From Datnioides undecimradiatus (lineage: Eukaryota > Chordata > Actinopteri > Lobotiformes > Datnioididae): a stretch of DNA of 64,000 bases. The notes below the pieces were generated by a model that was given only the letters and a program-made list of their open reading frames with translations, was not told the origin of the DNA and searched no databases. The stretch covers positions 3,200,419-3,264,418 of the forward strand of contig WARS01000036.1 of the NCBI GenBank assembly GCA_008933995.1, given 5' to 3'. This document shows positions 63,790-64,000 of the stretch, one piece after another (the first letter of the stretch is position 1; each line of letters starts with the position of its first letter). The translations under genes were made by a program, and so were the position numbers.

Positions 63790-64000
63790 TCAAGTAGGCT
63801 CTCACAGACGTCGGAGAGCGTCATGCTTGCATAATATTAATCACAGTTCCTGTGACGTCCCGGCGCTCAGATAAGATGCCGGTCCTTGTGCTTCCCCTGA
63901 TGAATGTCTGCATCTGCAAATCAGCTCTGCTGTGATTTGGGGCCTTGGAAGAGACTAATCTGCGTTAGTCACTCTTGAAATCAGCATTACAATCAAGTTG
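63790..64000. promoter_or_regulatory. Candidate intronic regulatory block at the window edge
   Basis: Repeat-free, with GCATAATATTAATCAC, a GTGACGTCCC half-CRE, CTCAGATAAGATG (GATA) and GAGACTAATCTGCG. Similar texture to the other candidate blocks; cut by the window end. Confidence 0.2.

Larger units (their letters stand above)
41381..64000 (+). other. Intron 1 (partial) of the signal-peptide gene
   Basis: It begins with donor GTGAGT at 41381-41386. I found no internal exon with acceptor, open phase-compatible frame and donor that adds a recognisable domain, so the intron appears to run past the window end. It contains LINE fragments, one pyrimidine-rich repeat copy, simple repeats, and several repeat-free blocks. 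A small nested gene or alternative exon cannot be excluded. Confidence 0.55.

Noticed and set aside
1..64000. CRISPR arrays, bacterial operons, riboswitches or phage.
   Set aside because: The window has vertebrate-type repeats, splice signals and composition. No spaced direct repeats of CRISPR form were seen.

Overview
This is a 64 kb piece of a vertebrate genome, almost certainly a ray-finned (teleost) fish and probably a percomorph. The base composition is moderately AT-rich. There are CA microsatellites. The dispersed repeats are of kinds common in teleosts: two decayed Tc1-like DNA transposons, four decayed LINE fragments, two pieces of a tRNA-derived SINE, and several copies of an unclassified pyrimidine-rich repeat. 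There are no bacterial-type operons, no long open reading frames and no RNA genes that I can see. Nearly every open frame in the window is a chance frame or lies in a repeat.

Layout. Positions 1 to about 39,800 look like gene-free intergenic DNA, with repeats at 1.6, 4.2-4.6, 5.4-6.2, 7.6-8.0, 14.0-14.5, 18.8-19.2, 24.6-25.4, 30.9-31.2, 33.1-34.0 and 34.9-35.5 kb. From about 39.8 to 42.0 kb the DNA becomes CpG-rich and looks like a promoter. It contains five CCAAT/ATTGG boxes in 81 bp, a 14-bp perfect inverted repeat, a G-quadruplex motif, and then the one exon I can support. That exon starts at ATG 41308 in good Kozak context, encodes a 24-residue signal peptide, and ends in a phase-1 splice donor at 41381. 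The remaining 22.6 kb, to the window end, reads as the first intron of that gene on the + strand. It holds LINE fragments at 50.7-51.8 and 57.4-57.7 kb, a repeat copy at 58.5-58.9 kb, and several repeat-free stretches that are plausible enhancers.

The gene is therefore a secreted or membrane protein with a large first intron, as is common for neuronal receptors and adhesion molecules. The 24 visible residues do not identify it. A weak resemblance to the start of MDGA2 is noted only as a lead.

I found no convincing new biological system. The most distinctive signal is the NF-Y-type promoter cluster built on nested inverted repeats. Family assignments rest on motifs recognised by eye. No search was run, and repeat boundaries are approximate.
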